A DNA stretch of 7,415 nt from UBA791 sp963602355 (lineage in GTDB: Bacteria > Cyanobacteriota > Vampirovibrionia > Gastranaerophilales > Gastranaerophilaceae). The notes under the pieces are model-generated. The model was not told the DNA's origin, ran no database searches, and saw nothing but the letters and a program-made list of their open reading frames with translations. Below, in pieces: positions 5,823 through 7,415 of the stretch. How positions within the stretch are numbered: position 1 is the first letter of the stretch; the number at the start of each line of letters is the position of its first letter. The stretch spans positions 1-7,415 of the forward strand of contig CAVCIU010000060.1 of the NCBI GenBank assembly GCA_963602355.1, in the 5' to 3' direction. Position numbers and translations under genes: made by a program.

Positions 5823-5851
5823 ATTATATCGTATTTTTTGATAATGCGCAA
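5823..5851 (-). promoter_or_regulatory. Strong promoter for the antisense RNA
   Basis: On the minus strand TTGCGC (5846-5851), a 17-base spacer and a consensus TATAAT (5823-5828) form one of the best promoters in the window. It has no leftward ORF behind it, only the antisense of the micro-toxin. Confidence 0.7.
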
Positions 5852-5863
5852 GGGTCTCATGTT

Positions 5864-5944
5864 GTTGGGCAAGTATACCAAACTATGTTCAATTGCGCCA
5901 AAATCTGCTCGTAATGACAGGTCTTGTTGGGAGGTATGCCCAAC
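5864..5944. repeat. Imperfect inverted repeat at the 3' end of the 412-residue gene
   Basis: GTTGGGC-AAGT-ATACC (5864-5879) is complementary to GGTAT-GCCCAAC (5933-5944). The right half also folds on itself (GTTGGG/CCCAAC, 5926-5931/5939-5944). The hairpin could punctuate leftward transcription 11 bases past the stop at 5955, but no U-tract follows. The words resemble interspersed repeat text ('GTAATGACAG' lies between them). Confidence 0.5.
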
Positions 5945-5954
5945 CTACTTGCGA

Positions 5955-7193
5955 CTACTTTTGTGTATCGACTTGAATACTTTTATTCATACGTTCAGCT
6001 TTTTTATCGCGAACATATTTTTTATATTTTTGTTTTAGAGTATATTCTGGTTCAACACCGTTGACTGGAGCAGGATCGCCTGTTTCGTTGTAGAATGAAC
6101 GAACGGGAAGAGGTTCTGTTCTGTTCAATTCTTTTTCAGCCTCTTTAGCTTCTTTTTGAAGACTTCTAACGATTTTGTAAGCTTCGTAAGATGCTTTAAG
6201 TTCTTGTATAGGGTGAGGCAAGCGAAGATTTGCCTTAATCATTTTAGCTTGATAAATGATAGAATCAGCATTGACAAAACTATCGAAACCGTTTCTAGTG
6301 AAGTATACAAACTTGCCGTTAGATGTTAAGTATATATAGAGAGGTATACGAGGTTTGAAACTGTAATCTGTAACGAAGAATGGGTCAGGCTTGCGTAGGA
6401 AGCTTCTGTCCATATCTTTTGCGAAATAAAAACAACCTTGACCGTTGTGATTAAAACAGTATGTGCGAGAAAGGGCTTTACCATAACGTTCGCCAAGAAC
6501 GATGTAACCATAAGGCTTGTAATAAAGACCAACATCAAATAAGTCGACACCAAGTTGGTTTGGAGGTCGAGTGCCGTTGATATCAAGGTAAGCATCGCCG
6601 CAGTAGAAACGACCGGCATCAGATTTAGTCATACAAGACGGATCAGTGATGTTAAACGCAAGAGATGAACCATACGGAAGTTTAACGTATGTGTAAGTAT
6701 TTTCATACGGTATAGTATAAGCATGATTGTTTAGGTCTGTGTAGTATTTAGCGAAAATACGACGGTCAGAGATTTTTACCCAACCAAGAGCGCGAATAAG
6801 TTTTACAAAATATTTGTTGCTACGATGACGGAATACAGGATATGGTAGAGGATTTTCTACAATATCGTCAGCGATATATTTTGCTGTTAGATTTTTGTCT
6901 TTGCGGACGATTTTACGTATTTCAGCACCTTTTTCGTCATTAGGACTTGATGCATAAATTAGAGAGTACTGAATGACGTATATTTTTTTTAGAACATATT
7001 TATCATCAAGTTGGTTCGCACGAATGATAAGTTTTTTAAAGAATGGATCTTGCGAATCGTACTTGTAATGAATATTGTATAAGATTATACCTGCAGTGAT
7101 AAGCAGTAGAGCAAGCACAGAAATAGTAATAATAACGGGTTTGCTTTTAAAATCTATATTAAAATTTAAGTTATATTTTATAGAAAGTTTCAT
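5955..7193 (-). CDS. Single-pass membrane protein with pilin-like DxNG…PNxxGxD motif
   Basis: The 412-residue protein has an 18-residue basic N-terminus, one membrane helix (about 19-39) and a large domain presumed to lie outside the cytoplasm. Residues 204-219 (DINGTRPPNQLGVDLF) resemble the conserved loop of minor pilins and pseudopilins from Gastranaerophilales-type and related bacteria, with C187/C198 just before it and C246/C254 after it, spaced like two disulfides. There is no prepilin cleavage signal (no G-FTLIE-like start), so it is not an ordinary pilin. A charged, helix-prone segment (331-357, rich in K and E) and a polar tail close the protein. I do not recognise a named family. 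It may be a pilus-associated or surface protein. The ATG follows a consensus extended -10 by seven bases with no Shine-Dalgarno. Confidence 0.75.
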   Translation of the reverse strand: MKLSIKYNLNFNIDFKSKPVIITISVLALLLITAGIILYNIHYKYDSQDPFFKKLIIRANQLDDKYVLKKIYVIQYSLIYASSPNDEKGAEIRKIVRKDKNLTAKYIADDIVENPLPYPVFRHRSNKYFVKLIRALGWVKISDRRIFAKYYTDLNNHAYTIPYENTYTYVKLPYGSSLAFNITDPSCMTKSDAGRFYCGDAYLDINGTRPPNQLGVDLFDVGLYYKPYGYIVLGERYGKALSRTYCFNHNGQGCFYFAKDMDRSFLRKPDPFFVTDYSFKPRIPLYIYLTSNGKFVYFTRNGFDSFVNADSIIYQAKMIKANLRLPHPIQELKASYEAYKIVRSLQKEAKEAEKELNRTEPLPVRSFYNETGDPAPVNGVEPEYTLKQKYKKYVRDKKAERMNKSIQVDTQK

Positions 7194-7200
7194 ATTATAT

Positions 7201-7229
7201 ATTATACCAGTTTGTAAGTAATATCACAA
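7201..7229 (-). promoter_or_regulatory. Promoter of the 412-residue gene, predicted leaderless start
   Basis: On the minus strand TTGTGA (7224-7229), a 17-base spacer and TG-G-TATAAT (TATAAT 7201-7206) end seven bases before the ATG at 7193. This is the clearest leaderless arrangement in the window, since both boxes are near consensus and no ribosome site fits in the gap. Confidence 0.75.
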
Positions 7230-7300
7230 GTAGGAATTAGTGAGTGGTGAGTAGTGAATAAACTTCCCCGCGCCACGAAGGGGAGAGGAGAATAAAAATT

Positions 7301-7377
7301 GTCATTGCGAACGAATGTGAAGCAATCCAAGAAAAAGCTATTTTGGATTGCCTCGTCATTGCATTCCTCGCAATGAC
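7301..7377. repeat. Palindromic interspersed repeat (GTCATTGCGA…GCAATCC type)
   Basis: GTCATTGCGA (7301-7310) pairs with 7368-7377 over 10 bp, and GCAATCCAA (7322-7330) pairs with 7343-7351 over 9 bp. Together they form a long two-part stem with a 12-base loop. The same core words (TGCGAG…GAAGCAATCC) occur at the ends of the two inverted-repeat arms (about 174-200 and 5473-5495). This is a dispersed intergenic repeat; the reading frame across it is not a gene. Confidence 0.8.
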
Positions 7378-7388
7378 TATTCTTTTTG

Positions 7389-7415
7389 TCATGCTGAGCT
7401 TGACTCAGCATCTGA
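7389..7415. repeat. GTCATGCTGAG-type hairpin repeat, cut by the window edge
   Basis: ATGCTGAG (7391-7398) and CTCAGCAT (7404-7411) form an 8-bp stem with loop CTTGA. This text belongs to a repeat seen between genes of many unrelated bacteria. The element continues past the right edge. Confidence 0.65.

Noticed and set aside
5864..5944. Intrinsic terminator or riboswitch downstream of the 412-residue gene
   Set aside because: Hairpins are present but no U-tract follows on either strand, and no known riboswitch core was recognised; kept only as an inverted repeat.
5796..6038. Plus-strand frame crossing the antisense promoter and the 3' end of the 412-residue gene
   Set aside because: Shadow frame with no ribosome site and no similarity.
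6326..6619. Minus-strand frame inside the 412-residue gene
   Set aside because: Out-of-frame shadow of a gene with consistent protein features over its full length.
7202..7411. Minus-strand frame at the right edge
   Set aside because: It is the translation of the palindromic repeat (residues like HCEECNDEAIQ are a known artefact of this repeat type).

Overview
This AT-rich bacterial window carries five long, intact genes, two small genes and several blocks of interspersed repeat DNA. No rRNA, tRNA, CRISPR array, transposase or phage gene was seen. The taxon cannot be fixed from sequence alone. The bicarbonate-transporter-like SulP protein resembles cyanobacterial BicA. The gene at the right edge has a tail seen in minor pilins of gut Vampirovibrionia (Gastranaerophilales-like bacteria). 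The intergenic repeats ('GTCATTGCGA…GCAATCC', 'GTCATGCTGAG…') are of a kind common in small, low-GC host-associated genomes. My best guess is a gut Melainabacteria/Gastranaerophilales-type bacterium, held with low confidence.

Layout, left to right. Positions 1-209 are one arm of a long inverted repeat whose partner lies at 5465-5666; the left arm ends at the window edge on the first codons of a small gene. Positions 210-490 hold a hairpin-rich, relatively GC-rich block without a convincing gene. Next come a leftward intrinsic terminator and a 54-codon leftward ORF, divergent from a rightward TspO/MBR-family gene that lacks the usual first helix. The tail of TspO overlaps by 15 bases the tail of a leftward two-gene operon: an acyl-CoA synthetase (AMP-forming) followed by a BicA-like SulP anion transporter with a STAS domain. 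Divergent from this operon is a rightward 10-helix EamA/DMT-type transporter. After the second repeat arm comes a 36-residue hydrophobic peptide gene with toxin-like architecture, then a leftward single-pass membrane protein of 412 residues with an unusual pilin-like motif. The right edge is again interspersed repeat DNA.

The most interesting part is 5600-5851. It holds a hydrophobic micro-ORF with a near-perfect extended Shine-Dalgarno that is folded into a stem by its own leader, a hairpin that can terminate in both directions, and a strong promoter (TTGCGC-17-TATAAT) pointing the other way. That promoter would make an antisense RNA of about 100 nt covering the 3' end of the toxin message. 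This is the plan of a type I toxin-antitoxin locus. Its 5' half is duplicated almost exactly, in inverted orientation, 5.5 kb away, so the five-gene block between the arms is a potential invertible segment.

A second theme is initiation: three of the five long genes (tspO, the DMT transporter and the 412-residue protein) have an extended -10 box (TGnTAnAAT) ending 6-7 bases before the ATG and no Shine-Dalgarno. They are therefore predicted to be transcribed as leaderless mRNAs, whereas the synthetase, the SulP gene and the micro-toxin have clear Shine-Dalgarno sites.
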